A stretch of 42,480 nucleotides of DNA. Source: Streptomyces flavotricini (lineage in GTDB: Bacteria > Actinomycetota > Actinomycetes > Streptomycetales > Streptomycetaceae). Positions 1-7,497 of this stretch are shown piece by piece. Every line of letters starts with the position of its first letter. The first letter of the stretch is position 1. The DNA is taken from NCBI RefSeq assembly GCF_020639365.1, contig NZ_JAINUL010000001.1:3454549-3497028 (forward strand), in the 5' to 3' direction. The notes under the pieces were generated by a model that saw only the letters and a list, made by a program, of their open reading frames with translations, made no database searches and was not told the DNA's origin. The translations under genes were made by a program, and so were the position numbers.

Positions 1-1119
1 CGCCGCGGCGCCGAGGAGGGCGACCGTCGCGCCCGCGGCGCCCGCCGCGGTGGCGTCCTTGCGGCCCAGCCGGCGCCCCGCGACGGTGTGCCGGCCCGCG
101 ACCTCCTGCAGGAGCTCGGCCAGCACCTCCTCGTTGGTCCAGCGCGGCCGCCAGCCCGCCGCGTGCAGCCCGCTGACGCTGACCACCCACGGATGCATGG
201 TGTACGCGAGGTCGCCCGCCGGGGACGGCGTCAGGCCGATCCGGTGCAGCCGTGCCGCCGCGCCCAGTGCGACCGCCGACGGGAGCTCCATGCGGCGGAT
301 GCCGCTCAGCTCCTCGACCTCCTCCTGCTCCAGCCAGCCCTCGCAGCCCACCGCCAGCTCGCCCTCGGCCTTCTCCAGCGCGGCGTACTCCAGCGCGCTG
401 ACCAGGTCCTCCACGTGGCAGAACTGCCAGGTCGGCCGGGATCCGGCCACCACCAGCAGCCTGGGGGACTCGAAGTAGCGGGTCAGCGCCGTGTCCGTAC
501 CGCCGACCAGGACCGCCGGGCGGACCACCGTCACGTTCAGACCGGGGTGCGCCCGCGGCGCCCGCCGGCCCAGCCGCTCGATCTCCAGCAGGTCGCCGAC
601 GCCCGTCGCCTCGGCCGTGGCCCGCAGCTCGGAGTCCTCCGACAGCGGGATGTCGTTGTCCGGCAGCGCCCCGTAGACCATCGCGGAGGTGCACAGCACG
701 ACCCGGTGCACCCCGGCCGCCGCGGCCGCCGTCAGCACGGTCTGGGTCCCGCGTACGTTGTACGCGGTGCGGGCCGCCGGGTCCGTCTCCAGGTCGAGGT
801 CCAGCGCCAGGTGGACGACCACGTCGGCGCCGCGCAGTCTCTCGGCGATCGCGGGATCGCGCACGTCCAGGACGTGCCACTGCGCGGCGGCACACTCGCC
901 GCGCCGTTCGTCGATCGCCACGACCTGCTTGACCTCGTCGGATGCGGCCAGGCGGGCCACCAGGGCCGCTCCGACCCCGGAGGCGGCGCCGGTCACGGCG
1001 ATCACGGGGCCCCGTGCCGCCTGGTTTCGCGGCCGGCGAACGCCTTCGGCGCTCTCACCGTGCTCAGGGCGGTTTTCGGCGTCGTGCGGCGCGTGAACCT
1101 GTGGATCTGGGGAACTCAC
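1..1119 (-). CDS. NAD-dependent epimerase/SDR family protein (partial, 3' end outside window)
   Basis: Extended short-chain dehydrogenase/reductase, probably acting on a nucleotide sugar or related substrate. The GTG start at 1119 has GGAG 7 bases upstream and opens a charged, probably disordered N-terminus of about 35 residues. A Rossmann motif VTGAASGVG follows, then the VVHLAL segment and a TSAMVYG catalytic-Ser region. The usual YxxxK site reads EIERLG around residue 170, so the canonical Tyr is not obvious. That suggests an atypical SDR or an NAD-binding protein without classical redox activity. The frame is open to base 1, so 373 codons are visible and the C-terminus is missing. The tail in view is Ala/Gly-rich. 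It diverges from the Zincin_2 gene across 192 bases. The substrate cannot be stated. Confidence 0.85.
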   Translation of the reverse strand, partial: MSSPDPQVHAPHDAENRPEHGESAEGVRRPRNQAARGPVIAVTGAASGVGAALVARLAASDEVKQVVAIDERRGECAAAQWHVLDVRDPAIAERLRGADVVVHLALDLDLETDPAARTAYNVRGTQTVLTAAAAAGVHRVVLCTSAMVYGALPDNDIPLSEDSELRATAEATGVGDLLEIERLGRRAPRAHPGLNVTVVRPAVLVGGTDTALTRYFESPRLLVVAGSRPTWQFCHVEDLVSALEYAALEKAEGELAVGCEGWLEQEEVEELSGIRRMELPSAVALGAAARLHRIGLTPSPAGDLAYTMHPWVVSVSGLHAAGWRPRWTNEEVLAELLQEVAGRHTVAGRRLGRKDATAAGAAGATVALLGAAA

Positions 1120-1270
1120 CAGGCGTCTCCAGCGGTTGTCTTCAGTGGGGACGCGCCGTGACGCGTACCTACCAGGTGATGTCCATCCTGCCGCAGCCCA
1201 GGAGTCAGCGGAGCACCGAGCCCGGAAGCGGGTCTGGTGTCTACGCTGGGTGGTGTTGTCGGACCATTTC

Positions 1271-1290
1271 CCGTCGGCCCCCGCCGACGG
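1271..1290. repeat. Inverted repeat in the leader of the Zincin_2 gene
   Basis: Arms CCGTCGGC and GCCGACGG are separated by CCCC, giving a perfect 8-bp stem that ends 21 bases before the GTG at 1312. It could fold in the 5' leader or be a protein-binding site. No known operator was recognised. Confidence 0.35.
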
Positions 1291-1311
1291 CCCTACGAGC
1301 CGAGGAAACCC

Positions 1312-2838
1312 GTGAGCGACACCCCATTCGGATTCGGCCTTCCGCCGGAGGAGCCGGAGAACGGCGACGAAGGCAAGAAGAAGGGCAATCAGGGCGGCCA
1401 GGGCGGCCCGAATCCGTTCGGGTTCCCGGGCATGGGCCTGCCGGGCGGCGCCGGCGGCGCGGACAATCCGTTCGCGGCGATGTTCGGCTCGATGAACCCG
1501 AACGACCTGGGCGCGGCCTTCCAGCAGCTCGGCCAGATGCTCAGCTACGAGGGCGGTCCCGTGAACTGGGACATGGCCAAGGACATCGCCCGCCAGACCG
1601 TCGCCCAGGGCACGGCGGACGGGGTGAAGGACGCCAGCGTCGGCAGCGCCGAGAAGTCCGCCGTCGAGGAGGCCGTGCGCCTCGCCGACCACTGGCTGGA
1701 CGGCGTGACCTCGCTGCCCTCGGGCGCGATCACGGCCGTGGCGTGGAGCCGCGCCGAGTGGGTCGAGGCGACCCTCCCGGTGTGGAAGGAGCTCGTCGAC
1801 CCGGTCGCCGAGCGCGTCGGCGCGGCCATGGGCGGCGTGCTGCCCGAGGAGATGCAGGCCATGGCGGGCCCGCTGCTCGGCATGATGCGCTCCATGGGCG
1901 GGGCCATGTTCGGCCAGCAGATCGGCCAGGCCGTGGGCACCCTCGCGGGCGAGGTCGTCGGCTCGACCGACATCGGACTGCCCCTGGGCCCGGCCGGCAA
2001 GGCCGCCCTGCTGCCGCTGAACATCGAGGGCTTCGGCAAGGACCTGGGCGTCCCCGCCGAGGAGGTGCGGCTGTACCTGGCGCTGCGCGAGGCGGCCCAC
2101 GCCCGGCTCTTCGCGCACGTGCCGTGGCTGCGCTCGCACCTGTTCGGCGCGGTGGAGGGATACGCGCGCGGCATCAAGGTCGACACTTCGAAGCTGGAGG
2201 ACGTGGTCGGCCAGCTCGACCCGTCGAACCCGGAGCAGCTGCAGGAGGCGCTCCAGGGCGGCATGTTCCAGCCCCAGGACACCCCCGAGCAGAAGGCCGC
2301 GCTGGCCCGCCTGGAGACGGCGCTCGCGCTGGTCGAGGGCTGGGTGGACGCGGTCGTGCACGAGGCGGCCAAGCCCCGTCTGACCTCGGCGGACGCCATG
2401 CGCGAGACCATGCGCCGGCGCCGCGCCTCGGGCGGCCCGGCGGAGCAGACCTTCGCCACGCTGGTCGGGCTGGAGCTGCGCCCGCGCCGGCTGCGCGACG
2501 CCTCGCGGCTGTGGGCCTCGCTGACCGACGCGCGCGGCGTGGACGGCCGGGACGGGCTGTGGGAGCACCCGGACATGCTGCCGACGGCCTCGGACCTGGA
2601 CGACCCGGACGGGTTCGTGCACCGCGAGCAGCTGGACTTCTCCGAGATCGACAAGATGCTCGGCGAGGCGGCGCAGAAGCGCGAGCGGGGCGAGCAGGGG
2701 TCTGAGGGCGAGGCCGGTTCCGACGGTTCCGACGGTTCCGACGGTTCCGACGGTTCCGACGGTTCCGACGGTTCCGACGGTTCCGACGGTTCCGACGGTT
2801 CCGACGGTTCCGACGGTGAGGGTGGAACGAAGAAGTGA
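1312..2838 (+). CDS. Zincin_2 / DUF2342 family putative metalloprotease-like protein
   Basis: Actinobacterial protein of the DUF2342 (Zincin_2) family, related to M. tuberculosis Rv3195. Its biochemical function is not established. GTG at 1312 is chosen because GAGGAAAC sits 4-5 bases upstream; longer in-frame extensions lack a ribosome site. The N-terminus (1-60) is Gly/Pro/Asn-rich and disordered. The folded domain spans roughly 65-460. The zincin-like helix reads REAAHARLF (residues 259-267), with Arg where classical zincins have the first His of HExxH. Metal binding is therefore uncertain. The C-terminus is an acidic (GSD)n tail encoded by eleven identical 9-base units. The stop overlaps the GTG of the NUDIX gene by 4 bases, which indicates translational coupling. 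508 residues. Confidence 0.88.
   Translation: MSDTPFGFGLPPEEPENGDEGKKKGNQGGQGGPNPFGFPGMGLPGGAGGADNPFAAMFGSMNPNDLGAAFQQLGQMLSYEGGPVNWDMAKDIARQTVAQGTADGVKDASVGSAEKSAVEEAVRLADHWLDGVTSLPSGAITAVAWSRAEWVEATLPVWKELVDPVAERVGAAMGGVLPEEMQAMAGPLLGMMRSMGGAMFGQQIGQAVGTLAGEVVGSTDIGLPLGPAGKAALLPLNIEGFGKDLGVPAEEVRLYLALREAAHARLFAHVPWLRSHLFGAVEGYARGIKVDTSKLEDVVGQLDPSNPEQLQEALQGGMFQPQDTPEQKAALARLETALALVEGWVDAVVHEAAKPRLTSADAMRETMRRRRASGGPAEQTFATLVGLELRPRRLRDASRLWASLTDARGVDGRDGLWEHPDMLPTASDLDDPDGFVHREQLDFSEIDKMLGEAAQKRERGEQGSEGEAGSDGSDGSDGSDGSDGSDGSDGSDGSDGSDGSDGEGGTKK
2716..2814 (+). repeat. Eleven perfect copies of a 9-bp tandem repeat, coding for (GSD)n
   Basis: The unit GGTTCCGAC is repeated 11 times without a mismatch, in frame, near the 3' end of the Zincin_2 gene. 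It encodes Gly-Ser-Asp repeats. Complete identity at synonymous positions points to recent slippage expansion. Copy number should vary between strains without breaking the frame. Confidence 0.97.
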
Positions 2839-3359
2839 GCCTGTACGACGACGCGGTGCTGGTCCTGAAGGAGTACGAGGGCCAGCCCGAGCTGCGCGAT
2901 CTCTATCTGGAGCACCTGGCCGCCCACCCGGACGGGATGTACAAGCCCTGCCAGTCCGGGCACATCACCGGCAGCGCGCTGGTCATCGACCCGGCGGGCG
3001 GGCGGGTCCTGCTGACCCTGCACAAGAAGCTCGGCATCTGGCTGCAGATGGGCGGGCACTGCGAGCCCGAGGACACCACCCTCGCCGGAGCCGCGCTGCG
3101 CGAGGCCGTCGAGGAGTCGGGGATCGCCTCCGGGCTGACCCTGCTTCCGGGCGGCCCCGTACGGCTGGACCGGCACCCGATCCCGGCGCCGTGCAACTGG
3201 CACCTGGACGTCCAGTACGCGGCGCTGGCTCCGGCCGACGCGGTGGCGGAGATCAGCGAGGAGTCGCTGGACCTGCGCTGGTTCCCGTACGAGGAGGTGG
3301 CGGCGGCGGCCGACACCTCGGTCGTACGGCTGATGGAGGCGACCCGGGCGCGGCTCTGA
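2835..3359 (+). CDS. NUDIX hydrolase
   Basis: NUDIX-fold pyrophosphohydrolase of 174 residues; the substrate is unknown. The GTG start overlaps the upstream TGA (GTGA), so the gene is coupled to the Zincin_2 protein. The NUDIX region starts at GGHCEPED (residues 73-80) and continues to REAVEESGI (89-97). The catalytic REUxEExGU half is intact. The first half carries Asp in place of the usual Glu plus one extra residue, a variation I recall in this actinobacterial subgroup. An HPI-PAP-CNWHLDVQY segment follows, typical of the family. There is no signal peptide, so it is cytoplasmic. A strong hairpin terminator follows within 20 bases of the stop. Confidence 0.93.
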   Translation: MSLYDDAVLVLKEYEGQPELRDLYLEHLAAHPDGMYKPCQSGHITGSALVIDPAGGRVLLTLHKKLGIWLQMGGHCEPEDTTLAGAALREAVEESGIASGLTLLPGGPVRLDRHPIPAPCNWHLDVQYAALAPADAVAEISEESLDLRWFPYEEVAAAADTSVVRLMEATRARL

Positions 3360-3376
3360 CGCCCCTCGAACAGCCC

Positions 3377-3415
3377 GGAAGGGGCGGCCCCGCATCCCGC
3401 GGAGCCGCCCCTTCC
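3377..3415. terminator. Bidirectional intrinsic terminator between convergent genes
   Basis: Arms GGAAGGGGCGGC (3377-3388) and GCCGCCCCTTCC (3404-3415) are perfectly complementary, with a smaller CCGC/GCGG stem inside. It lies between the NUDIX stop (3359) and the AIM24 stop (3432), so it can serve both strands. Confidence 0.88.
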
Positions 3416-3431
3416 CCGTACCGTCGGCGCG

Positions 3432-4187
3432 CTAGTTCCAGGCGTTGTTCTGGTTCTGGGACTGGACGCCGTGCTGGCCCATCCCGTACTGCGCGGCCAG
3501 GCCCTGCCCGAGCTGGGCGTTCTGCGGCGGCAGCACCTCGCTCGGCTGCACCAGTGCGAAGCCGGTGCCCAGGAAGCTGAGCTCCCAGCCCTCGCCGGTG
3601 TTGCCGCGCCGCCGCCAGACGCCGGTGGAATGCGTCTGGGCCTGCATCTGCACGCGCAGCGAGGTGGACCAGGCGACGATCGCGTCCGCGTCGGCGTTGA
3701 CGTACTTGTCGGGGGTGACCTGCATCATCAGCGGCTGCCCGGAGGTCATCAGCGCGACCTTGCCGCGGCCGGTGATGTTGAGCTGGTACTTGCCGGAGCC
3801 GGAGATCCCGTACTGGCTGTCCACCGCGATGGCCTCGGTGTGCAGGGTGGAATCCAGGGCCAGCACGTAGCTGCTGTCGACGGTGAGACCGTCCTGGTCC
3901 ACGTCCACGACGTGCACGTACTGGGCGAGGTTGGCCAGGTAGACCGTGCCCTGCCCGGAGCAGCGCATCAGGTCGAGGCCCTCGCCGGTGCGGGCGCGGG
4001 CGGTGCGCTGCGTGGTGCTCTGGTACTCGCCGTCGAAGTCGATGATCCCCTGGTAGGCGACCATGGCGCCCTTGCGGGCGAGGACGTCGTCGGAGCCGGC
4101 CAGGGTGACCCGCAGCAGCTGCGGGTTCTGGACGGCGTACCGCTCCTGGGACTGCTGCTCGGCGTGGCCGAAAAGTGAGCTCTGCAT
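3432..4187 (-). CDS. AIM24 family protein (third gene of TerD-AIM24 operon)
   Basis: AIM24-family beta-rich protein of 251 residues (older annotation: TRAP-like, TIGR00266). The ATG at 4187 has GGGGGAG 8-9 bases upstream and begins MQSSLFGH; longer frames run into the upstream gene. Recognisable elements are LARKGAMVAYQG near residue 35, MRCSGQGTVYLAN near 75, WSTSLRVQMQAQ and a final GTGFALVQPSE. These match the core of the two AIM24 copies upstream, so the three are paralogues. The C-terminus is Gln/Asn-rich. It follows the middle gene by 17 bases in the same operon. The bacterial role of AIM24 is unknown; in yeast the family is a mitochondrial inner-membrane protein tied to MICOS. No membrane segment is visible here. 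Confidence 0.88.
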   Translation of the reverse strand: MQSSLFGHAEQQSQERYAVQNPQLLRVTLAGSDDVLARKGAMVAYQGIIDFDGEYQSTTQRTARARTGEGLDLMRCSGQGTVYLANLAQYVHVVDVDQDGLTVDSSYVLALDSTLHTEAIAVDSQYGISGSGKYQLNITGRGKVALMTSGQPLMMQVTPDKYVNADADAIVAWSTSLRVQMQAQTHSTGVWRRRGNTGEGWELSFLGTGFALVQPSEVLPPQNAQLGQGLAAQYGMGQHGVQSQNQNNAWN

Positions 4188-4204
4188 GATGTGTCCGCTC
4201 CCCC

Positions 4205-4903
4205 TCAGCCCCGGGTCCGGAGCCGGTCGGTGCTGTCCTCGCTGGGCTGTACGACGACGATTCCCTGGCCGGAGAAGGCCATCTGGTAGGCCTCCCCGCT
4301 GCCCCGGCCGATCATCGACGAGGCCTTGAAGCTGCGCTTGCCCTTCACCTTGAGGTTCGGGGACCAGGCGACGAGCGCGTCCGGGTCGACGTACGTCTCG
4401 TCGTCGCCCCGGCCGCAGTCGACCACGATCGGGGTGCCGCGGGAGGTGATGGCGACCCAGCCGGTGCCCGAGATCTGTACGTTGAACAGGCCCTGGCCGG
4501 CGAACTTGGCCATGCCCTTGACCCGTTCGACTCCCCACTGGAGGTGGGCGTCGAAGGCGAGCAGGTTGGTGCCGTTGACCGAGAGCGCGTCGTTGTTGAG
4601 GTTGATCACGACGACGTCGGCGCCGTAGTCGGCGAGGTAGAGCAGGCCGTCGCCGGTGCACTTCATCAGCGGGGCGCCCTCGCCGGTGAGCCACTGGGAG
4701 GCCATCTGGCGCAGGGCCGGCGGGTTGGGCTCGTACTGGACGAAGCCCTCGTACGCGACCATCGATCCGGTGCGCGCGAAGAGGTCCTGGCCGCTCTGCA
4801 TGGCGACCTTGAGCATGGCCTTGCCGTGGTTCTCCATGCGGGCCGTGACGGGGGTGGGGGCGTAACCCGCGAGCTGCTGGTTCATTGCGTTCATGGCATT
4901 CAT
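4205..4903 (-). CDS. AIM24 family protein (second gene of TerD-AIM24 operon)
   Basis: AIM24-family protein of 232 residues. The start at 4903 reads M-N-A-M-N-A-M-N, with three closely spaced in-frame ATGs; GAGGGAG lies upstream of the first. The core motifs repeat the family pattern: LFARTGSMVAYEG, MKCTGDGLLYLADYG, WSPNLKVKGKRS and FSGQGIVVVQPSE. It lies 11 bases after the TerD-AIM24 stop and 17 bases before the third gene, so one transcript is likely. There is no signal peptide or membrane span. Three AIM24 domains made from one operon suggest hetero-oligomerisation. That is inference; only the domain identity is clear. Confidence 0.88.
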   Translation of the reverse strand: MNAMNAMNQQLAGYAPTPVTARMENHGKAMLKVAMQSGQDLFARTGSMVAYEGFVQYEPNPPALRQMASQWLTGEGAPLMKCTGDGLLYLADYGADVVVINLNNDALSVNGTNLLAFDAHLQWGVERVKGMAKFAGQGLFNVQISGTGWVAITSRGTPIVVDCGRGDDETYVDPDALVAWSPNLKVKGKRSFKASSMIGRGSGEAYQMAFSGQGIVVVQPSEDSTDRLRTRG

Positions 4904-4914
4904 GTGGGGCTCCC

Positions 4915-6606
4915 TCAGACCTCGTACGGCTGGACGACGATGAAGTTGCCGGGAGCGCCGCGGAACTGGAGGTTCACGGTCTCCCCGCTGTGGCCGGGGT
5001 AGGCGTTGCGCCGCAGCCGGACCTGGCTGGAGACGATCACCTGGGAGGCCGCCGACCACGCGACGATGGCGTTGCTGTCGGCGAAGGTGGTCGGGGTGAC
5101 GGGCAGGACGACGGGCGTGCCGTGCGTCTTGACGATCACCGTGCCGGAGCCCTGGAACAACATCGTGAAGAGGGCGCCGCCGGGAATGCCGTGGCCCTCG
5201 ATGCGGCGGACCTCGTGCTGGAGGGACTCGTCGAAGGCGAGGACGCTCTCGGCGGAGACGCAGATCCCGTCGCCCTGGAGCTCGATGGCGTGCAGGTGGG
5301 CGCCGTTCTCGGCGAGGAAGACCTGGCCGCGGCCGCTGCAGCGCATCAGCTGCATCTCCTGGCCGGTGGCGTTGCCCACGATGCGGCCGGCGAAGCCGGC
5401 GCCCTTGTAGCTGAAATCGACCTTGCCCTGGTAGAGGACCATGCTGCCCTGGCGGGCGAGGACGGGCTGGCCGCCCATCGCCAGGTCGACCCGCATGAGC
5501 TGCTGGTTCTGCGAGGTCCAGCGGGTGCCGGTGGGGACTTCCTTGTACGGCTGGAGGGCGGCGGCGAGGCCGGCGCCGGCGGCCTGCGGGGCGCCCTGGC
5601 CGTAGCCGGGCTGCTGGCCGGGGACCTGCTGGCCGTACGGGGGCGGCTGCTGGCCGGGGACCTGGCCGTAGGGGGCGGGAGCCGGGGCGGGGGGCGGGAC
5701 CTGGCCGCCGTGGCCGGGCATCTGGCCGTACGAGGGCTGCGGCACCTGGCCGTACGAGGGCGGGCCGGGCGGCTGCGGGGCGTGCGGCGGCTGCCCGTAC
5801 GGGCTGGGGGCCGGCGGGGTGGTGATCGGGCCGACCATGGTCGGGGCCGAGTGGACCGGGGCGGGCGGCCCGGGCTGCTGGTACTGCGGGGCGGGGGCCG
5901 GGGCCGGCGCGGGCTGCGGTACGTAGGGGGCCTGGGGTGCCTGCGGGGCCTGCGGGGCCTGGACCGGAGCGCCGAAGGACGGCGCCGGGGCGGCTGCCTG
6001 CGGCGGCGGGGCGAATCCGGGCGCGGCGCCGGCCTGGGCCGGGGCGGCCTGCTGCTGCGGTGCCTGCTGCTCTTCCTCCTCGGCGACCTCGCCGCCGAAG
6101 TTCTTGAGCAGCGCGGCGAGCCCGCCGTCGAAGCCCTGGCCCACGGCGGCGAAGCGCCACACGTCCTTGAGGTAGAAGTCGCCGAGCATGACCGCGCGCT
6201 CGGTGCTGAACTCCGCGCCCGTGAAGGAGTACCGGACGACTTCCTCGCCGCCGGCCACGATCCGGATGTAGCCCGGTCCGATCTGCGACATCTGTCCGGC
6301 GCCGTCGATCGTGGCGGTGAAGGACAGCTTGTGGATGGCCGCCGGGACGCGGTCCAGCGTCACCCGGAAGGACTCGGTGTCACCGGCCTGGGCACCGAGC
6401 TGCTGGATCGACTCCTCCGGCGACTTCGGCTGGTTGTAGAAGACGAAGTACCGGTCGTCCGAGAGCTGCTCGTTGGCGTCAAGGCCGAAGCAGCTGATGT
6501 CGAAGGCGAGTCCCGGACCGGCGACCTGCACGCCCACGTACAGATCCGTGCCTGCCGTCAGATCGCTGATCTTGGCCTTGTGACCGCGTTGGAATTCCCT
6601 GGCCAT
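4915..6606 (-). CDS. TerD-domain / AIM24 fusion protein
   Basis: Two-domain protein of 563 residues. Residues 1 to ~173 form a TerD (tellurite-resistance/stress) domain. It has ISCFGLDANEQLSDDRYFVFYNQ-type calcium-site acidic residues (Asp, Asp-Asp), the GDTESFRVTLDRVP strand and an E-R-A-V-M-L-G-D-FYLKDVWRFAAVGQGF end. Residues ~175-345 are a Pro/Ala/Gln/Tyr-rich linker with repeated PxPxPYGQ-like units. Residues ~355-563 are an AIM24 domain (VLARQGSMVLYQG, MRCSGRGQVFLAENG, FIVVQPYEV). ATG at 6606 has GGGGGA about 12 bases upstream. It heads an operon with two further AIM24 proteins. TerD proteins bind Ca2+ and are linked to membrane-associated stress complexes; the role of the fusion is unknown. 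Confidence 0.92.
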   Translation of the reverse strand: MAREFQRGHKAKISDLTAGTDLYVGVQVAGPGLAFDISCFGLDANEQLSDDRYFVFYNQPKSPEESIQQLGAQAGDTESFRVTLDRVPAAIHKLSFTATIDGAGQMSQIGPGYIRIVAGGEEVVRYSFTGAEFSTERAVMLGDFYLKDVWRFAAVGQGFDGGLAALLKNFGGEVAEEEEQQAPQQQAAPAQAGAAPGFAPPPQAAAPAPSFGAPVQAPQAPQAPQAPYVPQPAPAPAPAPQYQQPGPPAPVHSAPTMVGPITTPPAPSPYGQPPHAPQPPGPPSYGQVPQPSYGQMPGHGGQVPPPAPAPAPYGQVPGQQPPPYGQQVPGQQPGYGQGAPQAAGAGLAAALQPYKEVPTGTRWTSQNQQLMRVDLAMGGQPVLARQGSMVLYQGKVDFSYKGAGFAGRIVGNATGQEMQLMRCSGRGQVFLAENGAHLHAIELQGDGICVSAESVLAFDESLQHEVRRIEGHGIPGGALFTMLFQGSGTVIVKTHGTPVVLPVTPTTFADSNAIVAWSAASQVIVSSQVRLRRNAYPGHSGETVNLQFRGAPGNFIVVQPYEV

Positions 6607-6651
6607 ACGTAACGACCGTCCCCCATCCCGACAGTGATTTGCGTGCCGCTC

Positions 6652-6694
6652 AGGCTAGCCGCATCCGCCGACATCCGGCCAAGTCGGTACCGAC
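6652..6694 (-). promoter_or_regulatory. Probable promoter and adjacent palindromic operator of the TerD-AIM24 operon
   Basis: Read on the minus strand: TAGCCT (6652-6657) is a good -10. TTGGCC (6677-6682) is a possible -35, with a 19-base spacer that is slightly long. Immediately upstream is a perfect 12-bp palindrome GTCGGTACCGAC (6683-6694). A palindrome abutting a -35 is a plausible regulator site. The spacer length lowers confidence in the -35. Confidence 0.5.
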
Positions 6695-6748
6695 CCGGTA
6701 CATATCGAGACGTCAGCCGCCCGGGGTGCGCGGCGCGGGTGCCCGGGG

Positions 6749-7288
6749 TCATTCCTCGCGGGACGCGGGGACCTTGGGGAGGCGCTCGGCGGCGACCACG
6801 CCCTCCAGGTAGCCGCGGGCCCGCTCGGTGCGCGGGTAGGCCTCGAGCAGTTCCCAGAAACGGGGGCCGTGGCCGGGCACGAGGAGGTGGGCCAGCTCGT
6901 GGAGCAGCACGTAGTCGACGACGTACTCGGGCATCCCCTGGAGGCGGTGGGAGAGTCGGATGCTGCCTTCGGCGGGGGTGCAGGAGCCCCAGCGGGTGTT
7001 CTGGTTGGTGACCCAGCGGACCGAGCGGGGACGGGCGCGGGCGCCGAGGTACTGGTCGGACAAACGCTCGGCGCGCTCGGTGAGTTCCGCGTCCCCGAGG
7101 GTGCGCTTGCTCTCCTGCGCGGCCAGTTTGTCGAGCATGACCCCCACCCAGCGCTGCTCCTCGGCCTCGGACATCCGGGCAGGGATGAGGACGACCGTAC
7201 GGTCACCCTCGCGGTAGGCCGATACGGTCCTGCGGCGGCGCGCGCTCCGGCGGACTTCGACGGCGCGCTGCTGTGGGTCGGCGGACAC
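6749..7288 (-). CDS. M48-like/YgjP-type metallopeptidase
   Basis: Zinc metallopeptidase of the YgjP/WLM type, 179 residues. The signature is complete: NTRWGSCTPAEGSIRLSHRL, then PEYVVDYVLLHELAHLL with the HExxH site and HGPRFWELL with the third ligand region. The frame continues upstream to 7450, but the GTG at 7288 is preferred. TACGGT lies 7 bases upstream of it, a good -10 for a leaderless mRNA, and no Shine-Dalgarno site is present. The Arg-rich start (VEVRRSARRRR) is typical of this family in Streptomyces. It has no signal peptide, so it is probably cytoplasmic. The substrate is unknown. It is divergent from the ThiF-like gene. Confidence 0.85.
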   Translation of the reverse strand: MSADPQQRAVEVRRSARRRRTVSAYREGDRTVVLIPARMSEAEEQRWVGVMLDKLAAQESKRTLGDAELTERAERLSDQYLGARARPRSVRWVTNQNTRWGSCTPAEGSIRLSHRLQGMPEYVVDYVLLHELAHLLVPGHGPRFWELLEAYPRTERARGYLEGVVAAERLPKVPASREE

Positions 7289-7295
7289 GCCCAAG

Positions 7296-7301
7296 ACCGT
7301 A
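7296..7301 (-). promoter_or_regulatory. -10 element for a probably leaderless transcript of the YgjP-like gene
   Basis: TACGGT on the minus strand ends 7 bases before the GTG at 7288. That spacing places transcription initiation at or next to the start codon. No clear -35 was found. Confidence 0.45.
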
Positions 7302-7411
7302 CCCGTTCGCCTGGCCGAAGTCCTCACGCTCCACGGTTCGGACGTGATCGGTTCGAAGGCGGCACAGGAAGCGCCCCTTTTCTTCATCTCATATGCCTGA
7401 TAACCCGCGCC

Positions 7412-7420
7412 TGTGGACAA
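7412..7420. promoter_or_regulatory. Perfect DnaA-box sequence
   Basis: TGTGGACAA is the complement of TTGTCCACA, the preferred Streptomyces DnaA box. It lies in the divergent interval between the YgjP-like and ThiF-like genes. A second perfect copy is at 17315-17323, also between divergent genes. Confidence 0.5.
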
Positions 7421-7497
7421 AGGGACGCACGGAATGCGGCGGTCGGGCACTCTTCGAAGGGCGGGAACGAGGCGGGGTTCGCAGGAGGGGGAGAGCC

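Noticed and set aside
942..2705. Long plus-strand frame overlapping the Zincin_2 gene
   Set aside because: It is Arg/Gly-rich without motifs; the Zincin_2 frame has a ribosome site, family motifs and coupling to NUDIX.
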